Source of the DNA: Struthio camelus
Lineage: Eukaryota > Chordata > Aves > Struthioniformes > Struthionidae
Assembly (NCBI RefSeq): GCF_040807025.1
Contig: NC_090967.1
Span: 2,912,001 to 2,976,000 of the forward strand
Length of the DNA: 64,000 bases
Direction of reading: 5' to 3'
Part shown: positions 47,849 to 57,683 of the stretch, piece after piece
Layout: every line of letters begins with the position of its first letter
Numbering within the stretch: the first letter of the stretch is position 1
Made by a program: the position numbers and the translations under genes
Notes under the pieces: generated by a model
Told to the model about the DNA's origin: nothing
The model's database searches: none
The model's input: the letters and a program-made list of their open reading frames with translations, nothing else

Positions 47849-49658
47849 TTTTGTTGCCTTGTCTGGTCTGTGCTGGAACCACCACTTTCCCTGCTACCCT
47901 TGGGATGGTCAGCTAAGACCTCCCTGCCCCGTCTGGGGCCACCCACCATCCACCCCTCCGGATCCCTCCTTGCAGCCCTTTTGAGTCCCCAGAGAGCGAG
48001 CGCGAGAGAGAAGGCGAGCAAGCGACCCCGAGATGGTAGCATGGTAGATGAGTGCCTTTTTCTTGTACCAAAGGTGTGTGGCCATTTCTTTGCTCCTCTG
48101 CTTTTGTCCTAAAGACTCACCATTACCTCAGCTCTCCAAACAGATGGATTCTGGCAACTCTTGTAGTCTTTGGGTGTTGGGATGGAGGAAAAAAAAAAAC
48201 TTGTCCTAAAATAATAGAAAGCATCCTTCCCTTTCATCCCATTGCAGGAAATGTGCATTATTTCCCCTGTGTGTTCCTCCTCTCGGATCTCCCCATGCCA
48301 TCAAACCTGGCCTGGTCTTCAAAGTCCCTGCATCCAACCCCTTTCTCCTGCCTAGCTTTTCCCCAGGAGCATTGAACTTGTGTCTTGATCCATGATTTTG
48401 GCCCTTCTCGCAGAGCATCAATGTAGGAATGTGGAAGGGGTTTGCCCCATGTCCTTCACGAGCCGAGCTCAGTTCTGGGACCATTCAAAAGCCAAAGAGA
48501 TGAAAGCCTATAGTTCATTGCTGGATATTTCTTCCTCACTCAGCTCAGACTTGGGCCTTTGTTTCCCGTTTAGTGAGCACAGACAGAATTTGTGGCATTT
48601 CTGGAAAGGCAAAGGCAGACACAGCAGGTGAGGACCCTGCTGAGCTGCTGCCCACACCGTGGCATCTGACCAGCACAAAGTCTCACTGTCAGCTTTCTCC
48701 AAAGCCCTCTTTTAGTGAATGGTCTGGAGCAATGAAACGTTTGAGCAGGAAATTCTTTAAAGTTCCTGATGGGGCATTTTTGGCCCATTGGGCAAGAGGG
48801 GTGCAGCTGGGTCTCTTCTGCTCCCCAACTCCGCAGTCGTGCTGGGAAGTGGTCTCACAGCAGCATCAAGATGAGTCTACTGCAGAGGGGAGTCCCACAA
48901 CACAGCTGAAAGTGTCTTCTGTACCGCTGTCTTCATCGAGCAGTTTTTGGAGGTGAGGAGCAGAGCTCGGCCTCATGGGCTAAAATATCTGCTCCGACAG
49001 TTGAGGCTGTGAAAGCCTCATTGCACCCTTTACCCCCTACCTTGGAGGCAGGAGTCAGCAAGCACCTTTCAGTCATACAGGACTCGACAAAAAATAGCAA
49101 ATGCAACCAGTAAAGTCCCAGAGTTCCCAGTTTGGTCACGTTACTGGTCTGAGATTGATTCAGCTCAAACTGTTTCAGTTCACAAAAAGCTTTAAAAAAA
49201 AAAAAATCACCATTTTGCACTGAATGAAATATTTTGTTCCAAATAAAATGAAGAATTTTGTTTGTTTTAAAAAGGTAACAGAAGCAGCCCCCGCAAGGAG
49301 AAGCTGCTCGTCTATGAAAACTCCAGAATGTCTATTTTAGGGAAATTTTGGGTTGAATTGTACCTACTTGGCTCCTTTTTCTTTTCTTTCTCTGTCTTTC
49401 TAAGTGAAGATATTCCAACTGAAAAAGCAGCAAATCAACACAGAGGTCAGACGTGATCGGGGCAGCTCATGTCCCTCCCTAGAGAAGAAGAAAAGTTTGA
49501 GCTGAACAATTTCATTCACGTTGGCCATAGAGTGAATGTGGGATTGACTGGGTGTTGCACAAACACCGGAAACAGCCAGTCTCCTATTCCTGCCTGTTTA
49601 AGGCCTGGACATTGCAGAGCTGTGGAGCTGAGAGGCCCTTTCCCAGCAGGCTGGGAGC

Positions 49659-49762
49659 AAACCCCAATTCAGGCAATGTCCCTATGCAGGCACGCAGTCT
49701 CAAAAGCTTCAAATCAAAGTCAAGCACAAGCGCATGCTTAAGTGTTCTCCTGAACGGGGTTG
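49659..49762. repeat. Ancient palindromic repeat, copy 2, with terminal inverted repeats
   Basis: Starts AACCCCAATTCAGG (49,660-49,673) and ends CCTGAACGGGGTT (49,749-49,761), an inverted pair differing by one base and one indel. The interior includes AAGCGCATGCTTAAGTGTT, shared with the copy at 286-304. At about 100 bp it has the shape of a MITE-like element; no transposase and no clear target-site duplication. It lies in the inferred ONECUT3 3'UTR and could fold into a hairpin in the RNA. Confidence 0.55.
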
Positions 49763-50125
49763 CTCCACCAAAACAGGGTCTGCACAAGGCGACTCAAGGG
49801 AAACAGTTCCTTTTGAGTTGGACCAAACTTGCCCAGGGTCAAAATCCCCACGGTGCTGAGCCTGGATTGGAAGGAGCTTCCACATTCATGCCTCAGCCCC
49901 ACTCACACGAGCAGCACCCAGGGGCACCACAGAGATCGTGCCAATCCCTCCATCCTGCAGGCTGAGCAACCCAAAAGAGCAGGTTAGAGCATCCCCAAAT
50001 CACATCACCTCCCTGGCCCCCATCTCCCCGCCTCTCCCCTCTCTACATTATTGCCTTGGCCAGATCTTGCCCGACCCCATGGCTGTGCTACCCCTCTCCT
50101 ACCTAATACCCACATGGCTTGTGAT

Positions 50126-50133
50126 ACCAAAGA
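50126..50133 (+). promoter_or_regulatory. miR-9 8-mer site 4
   Basis: ACCAAAGA in a GTGATACCAAAGACG context, shortly before an AT-rich UTR block. Confidence 0.6.
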
Positions 50134-50401
50134 CGTTCCTCTATGCAGGAGAAAGCCTTCTTTTCCACCCAGCACAGACCTTACAAGCCTTTGACAATGT
50201 TCTCTGAAATACCTCAAAATATTTAATGTATAGTTTATGTGATAAAAAAAAATTACTTAGCTAGTTTTTGGAATTTGTGACTTGAAGCTTTATACTGTTA
50301 AATTATAATTTTGCAGAAGACGGCATGTTCTTATTTCTTTGACGCGTTCAGTGGGAGACATATTGAATGTTAAGGAAATGAAAGCTGGTTAGTTTCACGA
50401 T

Positions 50402-50408
50402 TAAAAAA

Positions 50409-50441
<33 letters not shown>

Positions 50442-50446
50442 AAGAT
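50402..50446 (+). repeat. (GA)n-rich purine tract
   Basis: About 45 bp of GAGAGAAAG units within the AT-rich part of the inferred 3'UTR. Confidence 0.85.
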
Positions 50447-52869
50447 TTAAAAAAGGACCCTTGGAGTTTACAGATTTCATATTTAAACAAGTCCTTTTAA
50501 AAAAAAGAAAAAAAAGAAAAACTAATAATGATGACGATACCTTTGCGTTCAGATGTGTTACTTTTCTCTGAGTCATGTCGTACAAGAGTATTTATTATAT
50601 GTGTTCTGTGTTCAAATGTAATTTAAAGAAGACAAAAAAAGACAAAAAAAAGACAAAATGAGAATTTGATTTATGCATGAAAAAATATACTCTTTCTTGA
50701 AGTAATGTAATAATTATTCGGGGAGGGGAGGGTGGGTGGGAGCGGGAGGGGACAAACTGTGCTTTTTTGTCCTCAAGTTTTCATTTGATTAGGACTTCTC
50801 TGCATGGATCATGTTTTCAAGTCACTCAATCATGGGAGATCTGTTGTTTATCCCTTTGGTTTTTTCTTTGTCTGTTTTTTTTCCTTTCTGTGAAAATTGT
50901 GTTGTACCAACACCAGAAGGTAGAAGAAGCCCTCGTGCGCAGCAAAGGGGCAGGAGGGACACTCGCAAGACAACGCCAGGGGAGGACCGGGCACATGGCG
51001 CGGCCCCGTGCCCAGCAAACAGGGTAAGGGTATCTGGGTCACGGGACCCCGCCATGTGTGCCCTCTCACCCTATTTGGCCCCTCCCCACAAAACCAACCC
51101 CACAGGGTCTGGCTCCTTTCCTTGGTTTGGGGTTTTTCTGCTTTATCCAGAGCTGTTTGTCCACTGAGGTGTCAAATCACAAGTGTCTTTGTGCGTAAGA
51201 GAGAAAGAGAGACAATCAGCCACAATGACCTGTGTAGCTAAAGCCGTGGGGCTCCTCGTGTGCTCTGAGACAAGGGAAATGTCCCTTAAGCACCCCAAGA
51301 ACACCCGCTCCACCCCCTCGTGTTGGTCTCCTGAGCCAGAAGGACATGAGGGCTGAGACGGGCTAGGCGACATGGACACCGATTGTCCATCCTTCAGGTG
51401 GCCTCAAAGACCTGCCTCTGATTCCCACCCTGCAAAAAAGAGGAGCTGCAGAAGCTGCAGCTGGCACAGCATCGACACTGACCGTCCAGCTCTGGGAACA
51501 AACTGGAGATGCTTGTTTCAGTGGGCCTCCCCCACAAGGACTCATTTAGGGTCAGTGGCATCACCCAGCACATGGTGTCTGCTCATGCAGGGCTTTCCCC
51601 CACCACCCAGCCTTGCTCTAGCCCAGCACATAGGCAGATGGGGAAAAGCAGGAGGAAGAGGAGTCCAGCCAATTGGAAAAGGTCCTGGAGGACGCCAGCC
51701 CACCAGCAGGTCTCAGAGGGGTTTCGGAGGTCCTCTGGCTGCCCTGTAGAGCCAGGGAGCTCTCCCCAAATGTCCATAGAGCTGCCTCCTGAACTGGGCT
51801 CTGTCCCCTGCTCCTTCCTCCCTCTGCTCCCCTTCTTCCTCTCCTTGTTTAAAGGTGGAATAAGAGCAGAAATAAGGGCTTAGTTGCACCTTTGGGGGGC
51901 AGGGAGGTGATGGGCATCTGGAAGAAGTAGTGTTAACTACCTCTTTCTACTTCCCCAACATTACAAGAGCATTTGCCTTAAAATGTGGATTCCTCATCCT
52001 CTTCCTGCCACTTCACCACTTCATCCTTCACCTCCATTGCTAGATGTGGACATAAACCTCAGCCAGCTGCAAAAAATGACATCTCAGCTTCATTGAGTCC
52101 CACCAAAGTGGCCCCCAAAAGTCAAAACAGGATTTTATCTTCAATCCTCATCTAATGCGGTGTCCTTGCAGCCTTCACCTTCCTCACAGCCAGTGCTAAC
52201 CAAGATGATAAATATCAGCTGGGCACAGGAGAGACGGGATTCACTGAAAAGGACCTGGGTTTTAGGAGGACGCAATCTCTATGGTTTCTTCCAGCAGCCC
52301 CATTAACCTGCTAACCAATCCTTCTCTTGTCCTTGGATACCCCAGGGAGCTCTGGATGCCTCTTTCTGCTCCATCTTCTCCTACAAGACCTTTCCTAGCA
52401 TGAGAAACTTCGGTGCTTGGAGGATAAGACCATTCAGAGAGCCTGTTTCCAACAACAGAAAGGTCTCATCAAGCATGGCTGGGATGCAACCTGAAGCCAC
52501 AAGTCCTCAGACCTTACAGACACAAGATGGTTTCCACCATGTTGCATGAATCAAGTGGCTTGGGAAACCCCAGAGAAGTTGAGAGTGGGGGCTCAGAAGT
52601 GCCAAGGGACAGTGCCTGGACCTTGCACCCACTGATGCTGCTGGCATTGACCAAGCTGAGAGAAGATGAGATAGGAGCTGTGGGTGGCATCATTCCACAT
52701 GCTTTCCCCCATTTTCCAGCATTCTGTTCCCAAAGAACACGGTCCAGATGGAGGCTCCATCAGCCAGAGCCTGCTGGACCAACCAAAAACAGGCTGATCC
52801 TGCAGGATCCAGCCTTGCCTGCTACCTTCACAGCTACCAAAAATGCCTTGAGGAGCAACTTGCCATGAT

Positions 52870-52877
52870 ACCAAAGA
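52870..52877 (+). promoter_or_regulatory. miR-9 8-mer site 5
   Basis: ACCAAAGA in a TGATACCAAAGATT context almost identical to sites 3 and 4 (shared GATACCAAAGA). Flanking 7-mers ACCAAAG occur at 52,102 and 54,349. Confidence 0.55.
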
Positions 52878-55350
52878 TTTTTTTTCCCTGCAGGTAAGAC
52901 AATCGATGGGAGCTCTGTCCTACAGACAATTCTCTTGATCAGGGTTGCACCTGAAGGGTATTTTCGTACTGTGGTGAGCAGGAGCAAAACAGGCCACATG
53001 GGGGCATGGTGTGGGCTCAACCTACAGGCAATCCCCTCCACCAAGGAAGGACCCATCCTGCCCTGCGAGGTTAAATGCTGCGAGGATGGTGCGGGTCCTT
53101 CCTGAGCTTGGCATGGCACAGTCTGGGAAATGGGGGTGCCACCAACAGATGAGCTCAGACTGCTCCTAAAAACACAGATGGTGATCCAGGGCTGAGTAAC
53201 ACACTTTGAGACCTGCAGAAAAGGGATTGAGCATAGTTCTAACCTGATATGGATGGTTGAAGAGCAAAGAGTCTGCATATCGGCTACCCAGCACTCTCCA
53301 GCAGCTGATGGAGAGTGAAGAGGAGGAGGAATCTGGGATATTCTGCCCCACTCGGACGTCTCCCACTGAGATCAGTGGGGTGGATTCCTGCTGGAGACCT
53401 GCTAGTTTAGTCTAGCCACCATGTCATTTTTCAACTGTGGAAGATTTCAGAGATTTTGGTCGTTTTGCTACTTGTGAAAACCTCCTAAACTCTGTTTCTA
53501 GCTTTGATCAGTCTATTTTTCCTCTTTGGTCAAAGTTTTTAGTTGATGGCTTTTGTACATGTTGAAAAACAAAATACTTAGCAGGAAAGTGCTGTTTTTG
53601 GCCATGCTGAGAGAGTAGAAGTAATGAAGGGCTCAAGGAAAAACCATGGAGGTTTGAAACTGGACCATAGGCAGCGTTGCTCCATTATAAAGCATCCAGT
53701 TGAGTTTTTATTGCTCTGTTTCCCTTGATGTGACTTCGGTACTGACTGGCCCAGGGTCTTGCATGTCTTCTGCTAAACCAGGCACACTGCAGGGACAGGA
53801 AGGATCAGGGTGAGGGTTTTCTTTTTTTTTCTTGCACCAGCTCACTTGTCTGAAAGGAGCTGAAGCCCATGGATGCGCCTAGAACTAGGTCATTTCTACT
53901 CAAGCAAGCAGAGGAGGCAAAGAGGTTGATGGAGGCAACATGCTGTCAGCAGCACCTAGCCTACAGAGGCAGAGCTGGATCATTCAACAGCTGCCCCATC
54001 CCCTGAGATGAGGCTTGGTGTCACGGGCTGATTTCCCAAATGTCTTGAACCCTAGGGTCTGAGACAGCACTGGAAGACCCACTATGGGCTGGATGTTGGG
54101 GGAAAGGTTTCTGAGCAAGTGCTGGGAGAGCAGCGCAAATCTCCAAGCCGTGGCACAGGACTCCTTGAGCCTTGCATGGCTCAGGTGGCCGACCATACCT
54201 CCTCCCTCCTGCGCTAGCCCAGGGCCACCACTGTCGTGCCGTGTGGAAGAACAAAACCAGCTTGGTCCAAGGTGTACAAACCCATTGTGTTCGATCCTTC
54301 AAATCCCATTCATCTCCATTTAATTAGCTTCAGGAGGCTGGCAGTGCAACCAAAGCAGCCAACCTGCTTGAACGCAGTGGATACAGCCATAGATAAAGGT
54401 TTATACGCAGTTAATTAAAGCTGATTTTACAACAGAGTAAGTTCTGGGTGGGGAAGGGAGGAGAGAGAGGATCAGATCCTCCCTGGCTTATTATATCTCT
54501 CCCTAACCCAGTTTGTTGCTTCAGGCACTGCAAAGATGCAGCTGGGCTGGGCCAGCACCACATAGGCTGGACCAAGTCGTCACCACATCCGCCGACCTCA
54601 GAGTCACTCCTTTTCCCTTGTCTCATAGGACACAAGCAGCCAAGGAAGCTCCAAGAGCCAAGCATCAGGCTGGCCGTACACACTCTGCTGCGCAGAATTC
54701 TCTTACCTATGTATTTGTTTGGGTTTTTTAAGTAAAGCAATTAAAATCGCAAATAAAAAAAGTCAGTTCTTTTTCCCTCTGAAATTTGTAAAGACAAAAA
54801 AAAAAAAAAAGAAGAAGAAAACAAACAGAATTAATCCTGGCCAGAAAGAACCCACAGCATGAGGTTTGCCAGTCCAACCACCTCAAGAAAAATATTGCTC
54901 ATTTTTCGGTATAGCAATAGGCAACGCTCACCCTCGTCCCACACAGTTTGGCTGGCCGAGGGCTGCATCTGAGTTTTTAAATGACCTTTTTCTTTCTAAT
55001 TAAATTATTATTATTTTTTTGCTGCTGCTTCATTGTTAATCTCATGGGATAGGTTTTGCTCTACAGCGAAATGCAATTATTACTCCTCTGTGTCTTGCAA
55101 TTATATTTGTTTAAGCTATTTACAAATGGTAACAAAAAAAAAAGTCTTATGTGTCAGGCACTTTATCCAAACTGTGCTGTGTGCTCTGGAGTTTGGTCCT
55201 TGTTCTTTGCAATGACTCACGCAGGGGAAGTTACCAGGAAACTTAACTCCAGCCTGTCAACAGGTTTTAAAAGAAAAAAACAACCCTCTATTTGTTCATC
55301 CTTTACTGGTCATGACTGTGTTGTAAGTTTCTGCAGCTTTTAGTTTCTTC

Positions 55351-55391
55351 AATAAATTATTTTCTAGTCATTCACCCTGGAGTGTGTGTGT
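55351..55391 (+). terminator. ONECUT3: Likely ONECUT3 poly(A) site
   Basis: Canonical AATAAA at 55,351-55,356, CA dinucleotides 13-18 bases downstream as cleavage candidates (55,369-55,374), then a GTGTGTGTGT element at 55,382-55,391: the full layout of a vertebrate polyadenylation site in + orientation. Confidence 0.65.
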
Positions 55392-55460
55392 CCCACGCGC
55401 TGGTGCAGGTCGGTGGGGCCTTTCGTCATGCTGCCGAGAGCTGAGGCTGCACCCATGGCC

Positions 55461-55560
55461 CCAGGTATATATATCCTATATACCACAAAGGTATTGTAGT
55501 CACATATCCCTATTATATATATATCCTGTACACCATAGAGGTATTGTATTCACCTATCAC
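55461..55560. repeat. Tandem 50-bp duplication
   Basis: Two 50-bp copies in direct repeat, 55,461-55,510 and 55,511-55,560, sharing TATATATCCT, an ACCA-A-AG-GTATTGTA block and the following CAC-TATC block at exactly the same spacing. Divergence of roughly one base in five indicates an older duplication. Confidence 0.75.
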
Positions 55561-57446
55561 ACACACCTGGATACATACAGATGCTTGTCTGCAAAGTGCC
55601 CTTGCTTAAAAAGTACTCCAGCTGCAGAGACAAGCAGGGGTCTGAAGTCATGGTTGCTTTTAATAATTTGTGCACAAGGGTATTTTTCTGCCTCTCTGGT
55701 GAGCTTTTTGCAATTTTCATTGCCCTTGGGCAGGGAAACGTGGGTCAGTTCCCTCCTGACTCCACTCTGTTCTCCCATAACATGCTTGGGGAGGAGTAGG
55801 GGTGATTTGGGTGAGGAACTGTGGGTTGGACCCAGAGAGCCCAAATCGAGCCCAATTTTATCTATCTATCTCAACTACTCTCCCTGCTTGGGCAGCACCA
55901 ACTCTTTACCAGGCTTGAGAGCACCGGGATGCCGATTTGGGGATCATCCCAGCTGGATGGGAAAGGTTTCTCTCCCGCATTTTCTACCTTGTATCTGCAT
56001 GGATGAGAGCTTCCCCCAGGACACAGGGATACATTTATTCCTCGGATACATTTATTCCTTTCTTGGCACAGTCCAGCAGTCTTCTGGAAAGGGCTCAAAG
56101 AAAACACTAATTCTCACAAATTCAGTGCAGATGAGCCTAAAGCACTTATTAAAAGTCACATCAAGTCTTGGGTGCTGTGGGGAGGCCCAGACCCAGCCAG
56201 CTGATTTTCTTTTTACCTGAATGCCTCTTTCTACCATGCGTTTTACTGGGGCAAAAGCACTGTCAGGTTATAAAGAACCAGTTGTACATACCAAGGGAAC
56301 AGAGATGTGGGGACACCGGCAGCCCCTTTTTTTCCACCTTTCTTCATGGAAAGTTAGCTGGTGTCGCTAGCTCCACATAGCAGAGATTTACAGGAGAGAA
56401 GCTCAGAACAGATTTGTAAAGCATTACACCCGTAAACCACTGAGGTTTTTTTTTTCGTTTGTTTGTTTTTTAAGCCCAACAGGACAGTACACTGATTCTT
56501 AGGAAACTCTCTGGGAGAAGACAGAGAAACATTTAATGCACTCAGGAATTCACTCCAGAGAAGAGGGAATTTTTTTAAATGATGCTAATAAAGTGCAATC
56601 TGGCAGATGAGGTGTGTGCAAAACCTGCACTGAAGTATAGCAAATCACTTCCCCCTTCCGTCCCCACTTCTGTCCTTCGTGTATGTTGAATGGATTCCCT
56701 CCAAAACCAAGTTACCATCCAGCACCTGGCCCAAATGTCTACAGCTGGGGGAGCATTTCACAGGATTATTGACCACCCAGAGCGATCCGCTGCGGCAAAT
56801 CAGCAGAAGGACATGAAGAGCAAGATGAGAAACAGTGATGAAGGAAGACGCACAGAGGAAGCAGGCAATGGAGTTGGCCCAGCATGCCGGGAAGGCAGCT
56901 GGATCTGATCTATGATCCTTGCAGTCACATAAAAATAATCGAGATCAGCCACTTAATTAATCTTCTGCAGATTGACATCCTGGAGTGAGGGAGAGAGCAA
57001 CCAGTGGCAAGGAAGAAACTGTCCTTGCTGTGCTGTTCGAGGCCCTGAGACCCTCTGGCTAGGAGGAGACACTTTCCATGGCTGTATGGCTCCTGCAAAG
57101 TCGACAGGGTCTGCACACCACACACAAGAAATGGAGCCACTCTGAGCACAGTCAGACACATCCCATGGCTCAGTGCCTGGGAGAATCAGTTCTCTGGGCT
57201 GAGCCAGCCTCTCTCCAGCCATAGGGGCTGCCCACGTGGCCATAAAGCTGTGCTGTCAGGCAGAGGTGTTGCTCTCTCAAGAGATAGGTGACCGGGCACT
57301 TTTCCAGCAGCCTAAAAAAGTCCAATAAGATGAAATAAAAATGCCTGGAGAAGGAGGTATCCAGCTAGTTCTGTGCCTTGCTGGTGTCCAAGGACAGTAA
57401 ACTCCACTGCCCTAAGCAGGGGCCATCGTGAACCCAGCCATACTGG
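55561..57446. other. Gap between convergent genes, including ATP8B3 3'UTR
   Basis: Lies between the ONECUT3 poly(A) site and the ATP8B3 stop codon. Part of it should be the ATP8B3 3'UTR. On the minus strand, candidate poly(A) hexamers are ATTAAA at 56,532-56,537 and AATAAA at 56,051-56,056 and 56,034-56,039. No other exon is recognised. The 278-codon plus-strand frame (55,384-56,220) starts in the tandem duplication and has no family motif. Confidence 0.5.
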
Positions 57447-57683
57447 CTATGCGGAGGGCACATGGAGGGAGGATGAAGTAGGGATTGTTTCTTGGCAAAG
57501 GAGACTCAAGACAGCGCTGTGTGTGCCCTTCATGCGCAGGCTGTCCCCTCGGGTGATGAGACCTGCATAGCCCTCCTGGTGGGAGAAGGCGTAGCTGGAA
57601 CGGTGGCAGAAGGAGCTGCGGCGGATGTGGGCACGCAGCTCCACTGAGGGCTCTGGCTCCCACTTGGTCTTCAAGCGGATCTT
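57447..57683 (-). CDS. ATP8B3: ATP8B3 last exon: cytosolic C-terminal tail
   Basis: A 237-nt phase-0 exon (78 residues and stop) after acceptor CTCCTTGCAG. It begins [20 protein letters not shown] and carries [19 protein letters not shown], the conserved tail motif of ATP8B flippases (SAYAFSHQRGYADLI in ATP8B1), a region linked to autoinhibition in related pumps. After this motif the tail diverges and ends SLHVPSA, without the conserved KKRSPLDAI-type end of ATP8B1/2. Confidence 0.85.
   Translation of the reverse strand, partial: KIRLKTKWEPEPSVELRAHIRRSSFCHRSSYAFSHQEGYAGLITRGDSLRMKGTHSAVLSLLCQETIPTSSSLHVPSA

Larger units (their letters stand above)
45098..55372 (+). other. ONECUT3: Inferred long ONECUT3 3'UTR
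   Basis: No other gene is recognisable between the ONECUT3 stop and the AATAAA at 55,351. Long 3'UTRs are characteristic of ONECUT genes. Support comes from several AU-rich blocks (46.3-47.1, 50.2-50.75 and 54.7-55.3 kb) and from clustered miR-9 seed matches up to 52.9 kb. Alternative AATAAA hexamers at 46,462, 47,784, 49,242 and 54,752 could give shorter isoforms. The extent is inferred, not shown by transcripts. Confidence 0.6.

Noticed and set aside
55384-56220. 278-codon plus-strand frame after the ONECUT3 poly(A) site
   Set aside because: Its start is built from a tandem 50-bp duplication. No family resemblance and no gene context.
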